Assembly: GCA_023376005.1 (NCBI GenBank)
Contig: CM042148.1
Coordinates: 65,019,489 to 65,083,488 of the forward strand
Direction of reading: 5' to 3'
DNA from: Doryteuthis pealeii
Lineage: Eukaryota > Mollusca > Cephalopoda > Myopsida > Loliginidae
DNA: 64,000 nucleotides
Every line of letters starts with the position of its first letter. Within the stretch, counting starts at the first letter, position 1. The notes beneath the pieces were generated by a model. That model worked only from the letters and a program-made list of their open reading frames with translations. It was not told the origin of the DNA and did no database searches. Shown here in pieces: positions 39,578 through 49,729 of the stretch. The position numbers and the translations under genes are program-made.

Positions 39578-41959
39578 CAATTTAATATATCGTTTACGTC
39601 AGGTTTTATTGGTTTTCGGAGCGAGTAAATTAGGGAAACGTGACAAGACGTGTATATTTCATTGATCGCCTCGTTTGTCCGTTTATAAGTCTGAAAATTA
39701 TTTCCTTTCTTTTTTTCCCGCGTTTTTTTTCTTTTTTCCCGCGTTTTTCTTTTTTCCCGCGCTTTTCTTTTTTTTCCCACGTTTTTTCCCGTTCCATTGC
39801 GCCGCGCGGACACTCTCGCCAGTTTTCTTTCGTCTCCGTTAATTTTTGATTTATTGTTTTTTGTACGGCTTACTGATTTTTTTTATTAGTTTTCTTTTCT
39901 TTTTCTTTTGTTTTTTTTGTGGCATTTTTATCTTTTTACCTTTTTTCTTTAAACATGTTTCAGTTCTCTGCTTTGCTTACCTGTTTGTTATTATATTATT
40001 ATCTTTTTAAAAATCTTTTTTCCTTCGACAATTCTCGCTGTCATTTTCCACTCTTCTTCGATTCTCATTCTGACTTCTTTATTTTCTTGATTTATTCTTT
40101 CATTCTTCTTGCTTGGTTTGCATTTCCGTTCTTCCAGTGCAACCTTTCTATATTTCTTTTTCCTTCGTCGTCTTCCTTTCATTCTTTCTTTCTTTCTTTC
40201 TTTTTTTTCTTTCATTCATTAATTCTTTCTTTCTTTCTTCCTTTCTTTCGTTATTTTCCTTCTTTATTTCCATACACGTCATTCCATTTCTTTTTTTCTT
40301 TCTTTTTTCATCGTCTTTAATTCTTTCTTTTATTATCTTCTTCCTTTATTTCTATTCTCGTTATTTCATTTGTTTGTTTCTTTCTTTCCTTTTGCTTGTT
40401 TTATTATTTTCCTTCTTAATTTCCACTTCCGTCATTCGATTTATTTTTTCTTCTTTTTTTTCTTGTCTTTCATTATTTTCCTTCTCAATTTCACATTCCT
40501 TCTCTTTTTCGTTTTCTCTTTTCTTTGTTAATTTCCTTCTTGACTTTCATTCCTCTCATTTATTCATGTTTTTTTTCCTTTTGTTTGTTTTTCTCCTATT
40601 ATTTTATTTTCTCAATTTTCATTCCATTTGTTCATCTTGCTTTTATTCTTGTTCTTGTTCTTCTTCAGATCTTCTTCTTCTTCTTCTTCTTCTTCTTCTT
40701 CTTCTTCTTCTTCTTCTGTGAGTTCTCCCTCTATATCCATTCTTTCATTCTTGCCACATTCCCTCCCTCCCTCCCTTCTTTCTTTTTCATTTCCTCCTCT
40801 ATACCTTCCAGAATATCTTACTTCCACCACATTTCCCTGCTTCCTACCTTTTTTTAAAAAATTCATTCACCCTTCATTTCTTCCTTCCTCCCTTCCTTCT
40901 TTGTCATTTGCTTATTTATTTATTTCCCCCCTTTTCTTCATTCACTCTTACTTTCCTTTTCAATCTTTATTCTTTCCTTCCTTCCATCACACTATCCTCC
41001 TTCTACGTCCTTCCTTCCTTCCTCCTCCTTCTTTTTATCCTTCTTTCCTTCTTTTCTTTCCTTCTTTTCTTTCCTTCGTCCCGTCTTCTTTTCCTGTCTA
41101 TCTACCCTCTTCATTCATTCCCCACTTTTCTTCTCTCCTCCTCTTCCTTCCACGTTCTTTCCTTTCTTCGTTCCTACCTCCCTCCTTCCTTCTTTCTTTC
41201 TTTTTTCCTTCTTTTCTTTCCTTCGCCCCGTCTTCTTTCTCTGCCTATCTACCCCTTTCATTCATTCCCTACTTCTCTTCTTTTCTTCTCTCCTCTCCTT
41301 CCTTCCACCCTCTTTCCTTTCTTCCTTCCTTTATTTTCTCTATCATTTCCTTCTCTCTTTTCCTTTCTTCATTTTGTCTTACACTCCTACCTAACCCTCT
41401 TCCTTTGTTCGCTACTTCTCTTCTCTCCTTCCATCCACCCTCCTTTCACTTCTTCTTTTATTTATCCACCCCTTCCTTATTTTCTTCCTTCATTTCTTCA
41501 TTCATTATTGTATAGTATTTCCACTTTCCTTCTTTCCTACTTTTCTTCATTCATTATTGTTACTATCATCATCATTTCCATCTATCCTTTCTTTTTTTAT
41601 CCTTTTATAATTATCTCAACGCTTCTTCTATCCTTCCTTTATTCATTCCTTTCTTCCTTTGTTAATATCTCCACCCTCTTTCCTATCCTCCTTCTTTCTC
41701 TTTTTCCTCCTTTTCTCCCACTAATAATATCTCCACCCGCTCTCACTTCCCTCACTCCCTTTATTGATATCTCAATCCTCTTTTCTTTCTTCCTTCCTAT
41801 CTCCCATTATTAATGTCTATACACTCCTTCCTCTGTTTCTTTCTTTCTTTTCCTTTTCCTTTATTTTCGTCTTTCCTTTTCTTTTTCCCCTTTATCTGTT
41901 AATTTCTACTTTCCTTCCTTCCTTCCACCTTAATTCCCCCCTTTCTTTAACCCCCCCCT

Positions 41960-42060
41960 CATTTCCCCACTCTCCCTTTCTTCCTCCACATTCTTTCTTC
42001 TTTTTTTCTTATATTTCTATATTCTTGACATATATCACGTTTTCGTCAGCCATCATTTTC
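41960..42060 (+). repeat. Direct repeat left of the CTT array
   Basis: 'ccactctccctttcttcctc' and 'tattcttgacatatatcacg' with 'ttttcgtcagccatcatttt' recur at 42838-42943 in the same order and orientation. Confidence 0.88.
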
Positions 42061-42124
42061 GTCTTCCTTTTCCCCCATTTATTCCTTTGTTCTTTCTCTC
42101 TTCCAATCCAGTGTTGCCTACAAT

Positions 42125-42840
42125 GTTCCCCTTCTTCTTCTTCTTCTTCTCTTTCTTCTTTCTTCTCTTCTTCTTCTTCTTCTTCTTCTTCTATCAGTCC
42201 CTTCTTCTTCTTTTCTTCTTCTTCTTCTCAATCAGTCCCTTCTTCTTCTTCTTCTTCTCTTCTATCTATCTTCTTCTTCTTCTTCTTTCTTCTTCTTCTT
42301 CTCTTCTTTCCCTTCTTCTTCTTTTCTTCTCTCTTTCTTCTTCTTCTTCTTCTTCTTCTTCTTCTATACGTCCCTTCTTTCTCTTCTTTCTTCTTCTTCT
42401 TCTTCTTCTTCTATCCGTCTTTTCTTCTTCTTCTTCGACAGTCCCTTCTTCTTCTTCTTCTTCTTCTCTTCTCTTCTTCTTCTTCTTCTCTTCTTCTTCT
42501 TAATCAGTCCCTTCTCTTCTTCTTTCTTCTTCTTCTTCTTCTTCTTCTTTCTTCTTCTTTCTTTTCAATCAGTCCTTCTTCTTTCTTCTTTTCTCTTCTC
42601 TTCTTCTTCATCAGTCCCTTCTTCTTCTTCTTCTCTCTTCTTCTTCTTCTTTCTTCTTCTTCTATTCTCTTCTTCTTCTTCTTTCAATCCAGTCCCTTCT
42701 TCTTCTTCTTCTTTCTTCTTCTTCTTTCTTCTTCTTCTTCTTCTTCTTCTTCTTCTTCTCTTCTCTTTCTTCTTCTTCTTCTATCCCGTCCCTTTCTTTT
42801 CTTCTTCTTCTTCTTTTCTTCTTCTTCTTCTTCTTCTTTT
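42125..42840 (+). repeat. CTT array with spaced TCAGTCCC interruptions
   Basis: (CTT)n blocks of 20-70 bases are separated by 'atcagtcccttct' or variants at about 42193, 42230, 42366, 42432, 42504, 42570, 42612, 42690 and 42785. It behaves like a minisatellite with a microsatellite spacer. Confidence 0.92.
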
Positions 42841-42943
42841 TCCACACTCTCCCTTTCTTCCTTTCACATCACTTCCTTCCTTTATTTTTATAGTTTCTTA
42901 TATTCTTGAAATATATCACGTTTTCGTCAGCCATCAATTTTAT
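42838..42943 (+). repeat. Direct repeat right of the CTT array
   Basis: Counterpart of 41960-42060. Here 'tattcttgaaatatatcacg' and 'ttttcgtcagccatcaattt' end the pyrimidine-rich region. Confidence 0.88.
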
Positions 42944-42944
42944 C

Positions 42945-43540
42945 TGAAATATTACTTGGCACACATTATCACTCTATATTTATTTTATTTCTTAGTCATG
43001 CCCATCTTATAAAATTCCAAATCGACAATTAAAAAACATTGGCAAAGGAAATAAAAGAAAACCCTGTAAACATCCAAGAGATGCTAACCCTTCAATCGAG
43101 TGAATATTAGAAAACATTTTCGAAATGCCATTTTCAACTGGAAGAAATGCAAATAATACCGCAAATGTTCGTCAAGAAAAAGCAATTCTCTATTTACATT
43201 TCGTTAATATTCACTTCCAAAATAGACATTGGAATTCTTCAATTTTACTCGCTTCACATACTTAAGTGAATTTCATATCTAAAAAAAATAATAAAAATGA
43301 TTTAAAAATAGATAAATAAAAATAATGATTGAAAAATAAAAAAAATAAAAAGAAACAGATAAAACTTAGAATTCATCTTTTATATTTTTTTTCTGAAAAA
43401 AAAAAAAATGAAAATAGACGAACAAATATTTTACTTCAGTAGACATATTTATATTTTGTATTAAAAAAATCTTAACAAAATCTTACACTGTTGAAAAAAT
43501 GTGTTTTCTTTATTGTTATTATTTATTCACACCTGCTTTA
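42945..43540. other. AT-rich DNA, nothing recognised
   Basis: Contains A/T homopolymer runs but no gene or repeat that I can name. Confidence 0.5.
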
Positions 43541-43544
43541 GTCG

Positions 43545-44310
43545 GTGGTTCACTGGAGGCTGAGCGACACCACGTCTCCTCAGGTATCCAGGACTCTTCT
43601 AAGTATTCTAGCTGATCTTAACAATGCAGCAGTCTGGATGTTCTCGATTCTTTCTTTAATTTCCAGTTTATCCAGACTCTTTTCCAGACGCCTGGGGACC
43701 GTTCAAAGGTCCCCAATTAAAATTGGCACGACTTTCACCTTCATCTTCCACAGTTTTCTAAGTTCTCAGGCAAGGTCCAAGTATTTGGATGGTCTCAATT
43801 CAGTTCTATTTGTCTATCTTTCCGTTTTCGTTCACTTTTTATTCTTGTTATATATTGCCTGGTCGACAAATTCGCAGCCAGGGACCAGGTGCAGATGATT
43901 CGCGCGTGGGAACAGTAAATGCGCGGGTGTCAAAACCTATTGAAATCTGGATCGAGATCGCTCACAGTCAGAACTCCCGAAGGCTCCTGTGTATGTGCAT
44001 CATCTACCAACGACTTATAACCTTATATTTTTTTTACATACATGAGTTCTGTGTTCTTTGTCGGGTCCAGAGACGGTATATAACACCCTGTGATCTACCG
44101 GGACGGCAGAATCCACGAGATGACACGTTCTCTTCTTCTTGTTGATTAATACTAGATGTGGTCCTCTAGCCCAGACTATCTGTATCGCAAAGTCCCAAAG
44201 GATTTTTTGCGTCTCATTCTGTAGAACAGCTTCCGGTTTGTGTATGTACCATTTAGTAGGAGTATAAAATGTAATTTCTCTGCACTCTCTAATTACATTC
44301 CCCACTCAGT
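43545..44310 (-). pseudogene. REL-type LINE 3' end, longest minus-strand copy
   Basis: The minus-strand frame 44305-44015 carries 'TPTKWYIHKPEAVLQNETQK', 'ILWDFAIQ', 'GPHLVLINKKKRTCHLVDSA' and 'VPVDHRV'. Then ~250 bases of other sequence follow, and the domain resumes at about 43800 with 'KYLDLA', 'KLWKMKVKVVPI', 'RLEKSLDKLEIKERIENIQT', 'LRSARILRRVLDT'. The series PDLVLI-DxxxxxC-x-(L/I)-V-DFAVPADHRV then K-Y-L-D-LA...PIVIGALG is the endonuclease region of REL LINEs. This copy preserves more of it than the others, with changes (PDL to PHL, DFA to DSA). Truncated 5' of this and with stops, so dead. Confidence 0.82.
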
Positions 44311-44517
44311 CTTGCTAGTCTTGTACTATCTTTGGGCTAGTTTGCCTGTATTTGTTATAATAGGTTAAGAATTTCGTTTTCGTCTCAATACTTTCTACAC
44401 TTGCTATTTGTTGCGTCTTATCTATTTTTGCTTTAATATTCCTATGTCTTGTGCTCAGTTGTGAGAGATTCAGTTTTCTTTCCCTGAGCTTTATCATAAT
44501 TAGTATTATTTACCATT

Positions 44518-44885
44518 CGAGTTTTTCACGCCCGCCTTAGACGGTGGACCACTGAGGCTGAGTGGCAGCAAGTTCTCCTAAGGTCTCCAGGACTCTCTTA
44601 AGTATTCTAGCCGATCTTAAGAATCGCTTAGTCTCGATTCTTCCTTGAATTTTCTAGTTATCTTTGGCTCTTTTCGAGACCCATGGGAACAGTTCCAAGG
44701 GCACCGATTACAATAGGCACGTCTTTCACCATCATGTTCCACAGTTTTCTAAGTTCTCGGGCAAGGTTCAAGTATTTGACTACTTTTCGCTTTCTTTAAG
44801 TTTAACTCGTTCGGCGGAGACGGCAAAATCCACGAGATGAAAAGTTTCCTTCTTCTTGATAATCAACACTAGGTCTGATCTCCTG
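44518..44885 (-). pseudogene. REL-type LINE 3' end, minus strand
   Basis: Minus-strand pieces: the 'HLVDFAV'-like region near 44830, 'KYLNLARELRKLWNMMVKDV' (44780-44720), 'PIVIGALGTVPMGLEKS', then the degenerate C-terminal end and 'ccaccgtctaaggcgggcgt' 3' sequence. Several frame breaks. Confidence 0.75.
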
Positions 44886-44889
44886 GTTA

Positions 44890-45155
44890 TCATTATTATG
44901 TGGTTTTCACACCTGTCATAGCCGGGGTTTAACTGGAGGCTGCGTGACAGCAACTCACCTCAGGTCTCCCGAATTCTTCTGATTATTCTAGCCGATCTTA
45001 ACAGTGCTGTAGTCTGGTTGGTCTCGATTCTTTCTCTGATTTCCAAATCCCCAAAATTATTTTCCAGAGATTTGGAGAACGTTCCAAGGGCACCAATTTT
45101 AATTGGCACGACCTTCACTTTCATGTTCCACAGTTTCTGCAGTTCTCTGGCAAGG
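44890..45155 (-). pseudogene. REL-type LINE 3' end, minus strand, adjacent copy
   Basis: Contains 'ELQKLWNMKVKVVPIKIGAL' (45145-45085 region), 'GTFSKSLENNF', 'IRERIETNQTTAL' and 'SARIIRRIRET', with the 3' end 'ggctatgacaggtgtgaaaa' at 44930-44910. It follows 44518-44885 in the same orientation. Confidence 0.75.
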
Positions 45156-45169
45156 TGTAAAGTAAAAGT

Positions 45170-45395
45170 AAAGTCGTCGGGGCAGGCCTAAAATCGGTAT
45201 CAGCCAATCATCGAGGGAATCTATCCCCTTTTCAATAGCGCTAGACCAAGGAGATTGTTTTTGCGTCTAACCATACCATCAACTCCTTACATTACCACAC
45301 AGATACCTGTGCTACTTATACGCTGAGTTGGTGAGGGCCGGTATCGAACTAGAAACCTTGTGGTTACTAGATGAATGCTCTACCGTAAAGTGTAA
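45170..45395 (-). repeat. SINE-B copy
   Basis: Minus-strand head 'cggtagagcattcatctagt' with a B-box-like 'gttcgataccgg', then 'ctcaccaactcagcgtataa', 'gtagcacaggtatctgtg', 'gggatagattccctcgatga' and 'ggctgataccgattt'. The 5' end of the head abuts the (ATT)n tract. Confidence 0.85.
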
Positions 45396-45402
45396 GAATT
45401 AG

Positions 45403-45452
45403 TTATTATTATTATTATTATTATTATTATTTATTATTATTATATTATTATA
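45403..45452. repeat. (ATT)n microsatellite
   Basis: About 16 units with two breaks. It lies at the edge of the SINE-B copy and the LINE cluster. Confidence 0.95.
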
Positions 45453-45467
45453 TTTTTCTAAACCCCC

Positions 45468-45468
45468 C

Positions 45469-45513
<45 letters not shown>
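45468..45513. repeat. (AT)n microsatellite
   Basis: Pure AT run preceded by eight C. Confidence 0.95.
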
Positions 45514-45515
<2 letters not shown>

Positions 45516-45824
45516 ATATACCAAACTTGTTGGTAAATCCTCGCGGTGAGAAAAAACAGCAAAATAGTTTGATTGTAAAAAATATACTACCAAACATCAA
45601 CGGAAAAAAAAAATTTTTGAAAAGAAAAGACCAAGATAATCGTACCAAAAAAAATAATCTATTAGTACAATATTTTGGCAAAGAAAAACAATTTATATGC
45701 ATATATATATATATAAGATGTATATATATTCATATAAAACCGCCAGGAGACTAAAGCTAATAAGTAAAAAGTGCTCAATACCTAAGTAGAGCAAATAATA
45801 AAGATAAATTTAATGAGTCAGACG

Positions 45825-45861
45825 AACCTACTAAAAGTTTCGCTTAATGCTCTTCAGGGCT
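45825..45861 (-). ncRNA. Hammerhead ribozyme motif, complete consensus (type I layout)
   Basis: Read on the minus strand from 45861: AGCC (stem I, 45861-45858), CTGAAGA (45857-45851, core CUGANGA), GC (stem II, 45850-45849), loop ATTAA, GC (45843-45842), GAAA (45841-45838), stem III C-T (45837-45836) with A-G (45832-45831) around a TTT loop plus the A15.1-U16.1 pair (45838 with 45830), cleavage base A at 45829, and GGTT (45828-45825) closing stem I with one G-U pair. Every conserved position of the hammerhead core is present. Stems II and III are very short, a form reported for retroelement hammerheads. The same ~75-bp block, inverted, is at 29257-29370. The surrounding sequence is not coding. 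Confidence 0.72.
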
Positions 45862-45919
45862 AAGATCTGATTAAAGAGAGTAGGAGCAAAACGCATTAAA
45901 TATAGTACTTACCACCAGT

Positions 45920-45921
45920 AA

Positions 45922-45965
<44 letters not shown>
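45920..45965. repeat. (TA)n microsatellite
   Basis: Separated by ~60 bases from the hammerhead motif. Confidence 0.95.
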
Positions 45966-45968
<3 letters not shown>

Positions 45969-46130
45969 AACGTCCGTACAGTCAAAGTAAGGGCCGAAGT
46001 GGAGAGTTGTATGTCATGGACTGTTCAGTCACCAGGATACGGTCGTTACGCATCATGGGTCACAACTCAAAGCCAACAAGTAGCCCCATTTAGGCGTGTC
46101 TTTCTCCTGCGTATAGGATCAGTCGATATA
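45966..46130 (-). repeat. Rep-C fragment
   Basis: 'gtaagggccgaagtggagag', 'ttgtatgtcatggactgttc', 'tcaccaggatacggtcgtta' and 'cgcatcatgggtcacaac' match the far end of Rep-C (compare 33090-33190 and 61075-61150). Confidence 0.72.
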
Positions 46131-46292
46131 TTCTACTGACCCAGTCGAGTTCAAACTCCTAGCATGTGTCTAAGCTCTTGATCTTTTTATCCGTTACTAA
46201 CCTTTTGGACTTTTGCAATTATTTTATGATAGATTATACAAATGCACTTGAAGGCTTTCTTTTATAACCCCCTCGCTCTCTCCGTCGCTCTT

Positions 46293-46297
<5 letters not shown>

Positions 46298-46343
<46 letters not shown>

Positions 46344-46345
46344 AT
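46298..46345. repeat. (CT)n microsatellite
   Basis: About 22 units, preceded by a short C run. Confidence 0.95.
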
Positions 46346-46762
46346 TACACATGATGATGTGAATGCAATCAACTTGGTGACCCTCTTCCTACCGTTTATT
46401 AGAAGAAGAAAACACTACTAGAGATTTTTGAGAACATTTACATAATAAAGATAAAAACATCAGAACTGATTATATTTTTTTTTTAAATTTAAAAAAAGGT
46501 TTAAAAAGATAAACAAAATAATATAGTCGTTATCAACTTTTAGATTCTCCTTTATTATTAGACTAGGAGAGGCTACCCGGCATCGCCTGTGTAGAGAGGA
46601 CAGATCCTTTATTACTAATCGCGAATTGGATCCTCACTGGATGCCCCATAAAAATCCCCACATAAAAAAGACAGAGTGGGACGTATGGATTGGGTGATCG
46701 TTTGTATCTCAAAGTCCCAGAAAATTGTGTGAATATTGGTTTCTATGACAGATTGTGTTTTA

Positions 46763-46803
<41 letters not shown>
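46763..46803. repeat. (AT)n microsatellite
   Basis: Pure AT run ~80 bases upstream of a SINE-A tail. Confidence 0.95.
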
Positions 46804-46806
<3 letters not shown>

Positions 46807-46879
46807 CCAACAGGGCACCTCATGTTAGTGAGTTCGACTCTCAATGGGCGCACCATACTTCTGGCCTTGTGCCACATCT

Positions 46880-47178
46880 ATAACTATATATATTTACCAA
46901 CCCCTCCACACGAGCAGGATGCGACGCAAGGTCAATTTCTTAGGCGGAGTTTAACAGGTTTGACTTCAGAGTGTTCCTTCTCCTAGACGGGTTACCTAGC
47001 CATGGTTAAAGAGCCCAGTCTGCTCTGCTATATACCCAGGGCTGGAGGGAGAATTGGATTCATACCTTTCCCAAGGGTATTAGCGGTAAGTGAAATGCAA
47101 ACAGCTTTATCCAGGAATTGAACTCGGGTCGACGAGTCTATTTCTTATGATTCTAACCATTAAACCACGCGCCTCCAG
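46880..47178 (-). repeat. SINE-A copy, full length and well kept
   Basis: On the minus strand: head 'ggaggcgcgtggtttaatgg', B-box-like 'gagttcaattcctgg', 'taatacccttgggaaaggta', 'ctccctccagccctgggtat', 'agactgggctctttaaccat', 'aaattgaccttgcgtcgcat', 'cctgctcgtgtggaggggtt', 'ggtaaata' and TA-rich end. It makes a good reference copy for the family. Confidence 0.92.
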
Positions 47179-47179
47179 A

Positions 47180-47825
47180 AATGTGTTTTATATATATATA
47201 ACATATGTCATTATAGACAAATTCCTGTCAGACAAATTTCTAGTGGATCACCTATCGCACTCAGTCATTCCTGCTTTCGTTTCCCTTTTGTGTCAGTTTG
47301 GTGCATTCGCTTATTATCTGTTTTATTCTTTCATCTTTATCACCGCATAAAAACATTTTCCATTCTCAAGCGTATTATCAATTTTAACTTAGACATAATT
47401 AGCCCATCAGGCGTTATTTTTTCTTTCTTTTTACTCTTATTAATAAGAAAGGTTCAGTTTCTCTCATGAGGTTTCCCCTTCTTCACCATGTGCAGGTCAT
47501 CTCGTATAAAATTTCCCTAGCTTATTGTATGAAGTATCCAAAAATTTTTTAATCTATTTTTTCTACGTTTTACAATTGTTTTTTTCTGTTTGTCCTGAAA
47601 TTATTTCTGTTGATATTGATTTTATTTCCTGCAGTAATTAATCTCTCTTTGCTCTTTTTTTTGTATATTCTCCGAGTCCCTCAAGTGCTGCATCCCACAA
47701 TTCCCAGTGCTAATATCTTCTGTTTATTCTTCTTTTCTTTTCACATAGAGTCCATCTATGAAATGTCTAGCGAATAATAATCAATTCTGTTGTTTTATTG
47801 TCCATCATATTATTTACTTTTTTTG
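47180..47825. other. AT-rich DNA, nothing recognised
   Basis: T-rich plus strand, no supported frame or repeat family. Confidence 0.45.
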
Positions 47826-47827
47826 AG

Positions 47828-47862
47828 TTTTCACATCAGCGTCAGCTGATGGTCTTTCACTG
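47828..47862 (-). pseudogene. REL-type LINE extreme 3' end
   Basis: 'gagttttcacatcagcgtca' and 'gctgatggt' equal the terminal 30-40 bases of the copies at 48225-48485, again ending at (ATT)n. Confidence 0.6.

Positions 47863-47914
<52 letters not shown>
47863..47914. repeat. (ATT)n microsatellite between LINE tails
   Basis: About 17 units. Confidence 0.96.
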
Positions 47915-48152
47915 GAGTTTTTGACACCAGCGTTAACTGGTGGTATTTCACTGGAGTCTGAGTGACAAGTCTCCTCAGGTCTCCAGGACTCTTCTGAGTA
48001 TTCTAGCCGATGGCAGCAATGTAGACATCTGGGTGGTCTCAGTTCTTTTTTTTTTTTCAAGCTTTTTGGGACCGTTCGAAGTGCACCAACTACAATTGGT
48101 ATCACTTTGACCCTCATATTCCACAGCTTTTTTCAATGCTCTCTCAAGGTCC

Positions 48153-48154
<2 letters not shown>
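47915..48154 (-). pseudogene. REL-type LINE 3' end, minus strand
   Basis: Minus-strand reading from 48154: 'LDLERALKKAVEYEGQ' / 'MRVKVIPIVVGALRTVPKSL', degenerate middle, 'SARILRRVLET' with stop, and 3' end 'accagttaacgctggtgtca' at 47945-47925. The start point is immediately inside the (ATT)n tract. Confidence 0.78.

Positions 48155-48211
<57 letters not shown>
48155..48211. repeat. (ATT)n microsatellite between LINE tails
   Basis: About 19 units. Confidence 0.96.
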
Positions 48212-48483
48212 CTCCTTTTGAGTTTTCACACCAGTGTTAGCTGATGGTATTTCACTGGAATCTGAGTGACAGCAAGTCTCCTCAGGTCTTCAGGACTCTT
48301 CTAGGTATTCTGGCAGATTGCAGCAGTGCAGTGTTCTGAATGGTTTCAATCCTTCCTTTGATATCCAAACTTTCCAAACCCTTTTCTAATCCTTTTGGTA
48401 CTGTTCCAAGTGCACCAACCACAATTGGTATCACTTTCACTTTCATATTCCATAACTTTTTCAGTTCTCTGGCAAGGTCCAGA

Positions 48484-48486
<3 letters not shown>
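48212..48486 (-). pseudogene. REL-type LINE 3' end, best-kept copy
   Basis: A continuous minus-strand frame from the (ATT)n edge reads 'KYLDLARELKKLWNMKVKVI', 'PIVVGALGTVPKGLEKGLES', 'LDIKGRIETIQNTALLQSAR' and 'IPRRVLKT', then a stop. After that are ~80 bases of 3' UTR ending 'gtgtgaaaactcaaaaggag' next to (AAT)n. It is the clearest guide to the family's C-terminus, which lies in the REL endonuclease region. Confidence 0.85.

Positions 48487-48536
<50 letters not shown>
48487..48536. repeat. (ATT)n microsatellite between LINE tails
   Basis: About 16 units. Confidence 0.96.
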
Positions 48537-48537
<1 letters not shown>

Positions 48538-48700
48538 CCTTCTGCGACAAATCTCGACACTTCTAGCGACAAATCTCCTCAGGTCTCCAGGATTCTAGCC
48601 GATTTCAACAATACCATTGTCTTGATGGCCACAATTCTTCCTCAGATGTCCAGTTCCTCTTGTCTGTTTTCTGAACTTTTGTGGACCGTACCAAATTGGT
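48537..48700 (-). pseudogene. REL-type LINE 3' end, partial
   Basis: Minus-strand pieces 'gtacggtccacaaaagttca', 'ggaagaattgtggccatcaa' and 'ggctagaatcctggagacct' follow the same 3' order as the neighbouring copies, with loss of the central domain. Confidence 0.7.
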
Positions 48701-49232
48701 AGTAAAATGTTATCAGTCGACAATCAATTAATAATAGAGATTCATTATCTCTCTGTTTGTAACCGAAACTAAGTCACTGCTTACGTCAAAAACCCACAGA
48801 AATTGTGAAAAATTATCAACGAGTATTTAATTTATAGTCAAAATCTTTAATAAGTAGAATTTGAGTATGCAACATTAAATGGTCCTCATTTTTTTAAAAA
48901 CAAATTTTAATAAATACATGTCCGGTATTGTATATATAGAAGGGGGAAATATATAGGGGGAAATAGATGTTCGTACAACAAGCTCCCGCCGATGGGGGGG
49001 GGGGGCAAAACAAGCGAGTCCACAGTCTTCCAGCAAGCCAAACCTTCACCTGGCCAACACGTTCTTAGTTTTCGTTTAGCAGCTGCAATATCCGTCACCG
49101 TAGTCGAAATAATCTTTAGCAGTTCAAAATCACATTTCTTTACTCGGTCGTTCACGTCAGTCAACCTGCTACTGCTACTGCTGACTCCTCACTGCCCAGT
49201 GCTTGACTCACATGATATTTATGTACGTATTT

Positions 49233-49330
49233 ACCGAAGCATCCTGGCCCTTCGCGTCCGTCCAGTGCCTAAATGGCATCTGTTTTTGCATGCGGGAGGA
49301 CACGGGTTCGATCCCGGCAGGCAAGACAAT
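49233..49330 (+). repeat. tRNA-like sequence, probable SINE head
   Basis: 'tgcatgcgggaggacacggg' followed by a B-box-like GGTTCGATCCCGG and a 5-base acceptor-like match TGCCT/AGGCA (49264-49268 with 49318-49322). The anticodon arm is not convincing, so it is not called as a tRNA gene. Confidence 0.5.
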
Positions 49331-49724
49331 GTCTTGCTCTTTTTCGTTCTCCGTCATAGTATATATACTAATTTTTACAAAAAAAAATTTTTTTACTCTC
49401 ACCCTTTTTTTCAGTAACAAGAAGTTAACTAAAGTTTACAAATAAATAAATACCTACGATTTTGTGTAAAATTCATGTGTAAAATATTCAAAATAACTAC
49501 TTAATTTATAATTAATAGATGGACGCAACATGTTTATTTGAGGAGGACAGAACTAAGTTTCCATTTCAAATTGCTTTATTTATCTACATCTTTAATAAAT
49601 TTGATGATTTTACTTAATAATGATACAAACCCTCTGATTTTTTTAACTCCCACTCCTCCAAAATCTTTCAAAATTATATTTTACACCACCCAGAGGGCTT
49701 TTTATTTACTAGTCTTTACTAATA

Positions 49725-49729
49725 TTACA
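49725..49729. other. Target-site duplication of the Gypsy element (left)
   Basis: TTACA, identical to 54375-54379. Confidence 0.9.

Larger units (their letters stand above)
39695..42870 (+). repeat. 3.2-kb polypyrimidine-rich region
   Basis: The plus strand is almost all T and C, in changing motifs: 'ttttttcccgcg' units (39715-39790), TTTC/CTTT runs (40100-40660), (TTC)n at 40665-40716, CCTT/CTTC units (40750-41760) and a CTT array (42125-42840). Long Ser/Phe/Leu frames on the plus strand and Glu/Lys/Arg frames on the minus strand follow from this composition and are not genes. Confidence 0.93.
48700..49729. repeat. Repeat G, copy 2, interrupted by the Gypsy element
   Basis: Colinear with 36150-36990 ('tgtaaccgaaactaagtcac', 'aacaagaagttaactaaa', 'gattttgtgtaaaattcatg', 'gaactaagtttccatttcaa', 'atgatacaaaccctctgatt'). 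An extra segment (~48880-49370) that includes a GGGGGGGG run and a tRNA-like block is absent from copy 1. The Gypsy element inserted at its right end. Confidence 0.72.

Noticed and set aside
40113..42909. Long Ser/Phe/Leu-rich plus-strand open frames (up to 381 codons)
   Set aside because: They follow from the TTC/TCT/CTT composition. They have low complexity and no domains, and overlapping frames are all open because pyrimidine-only codons contain no stops.
49264..49322. Possible tRNA gene
   Set aside because: B box and a short acceptor match are present but the D and anticodon stems are not convincing.
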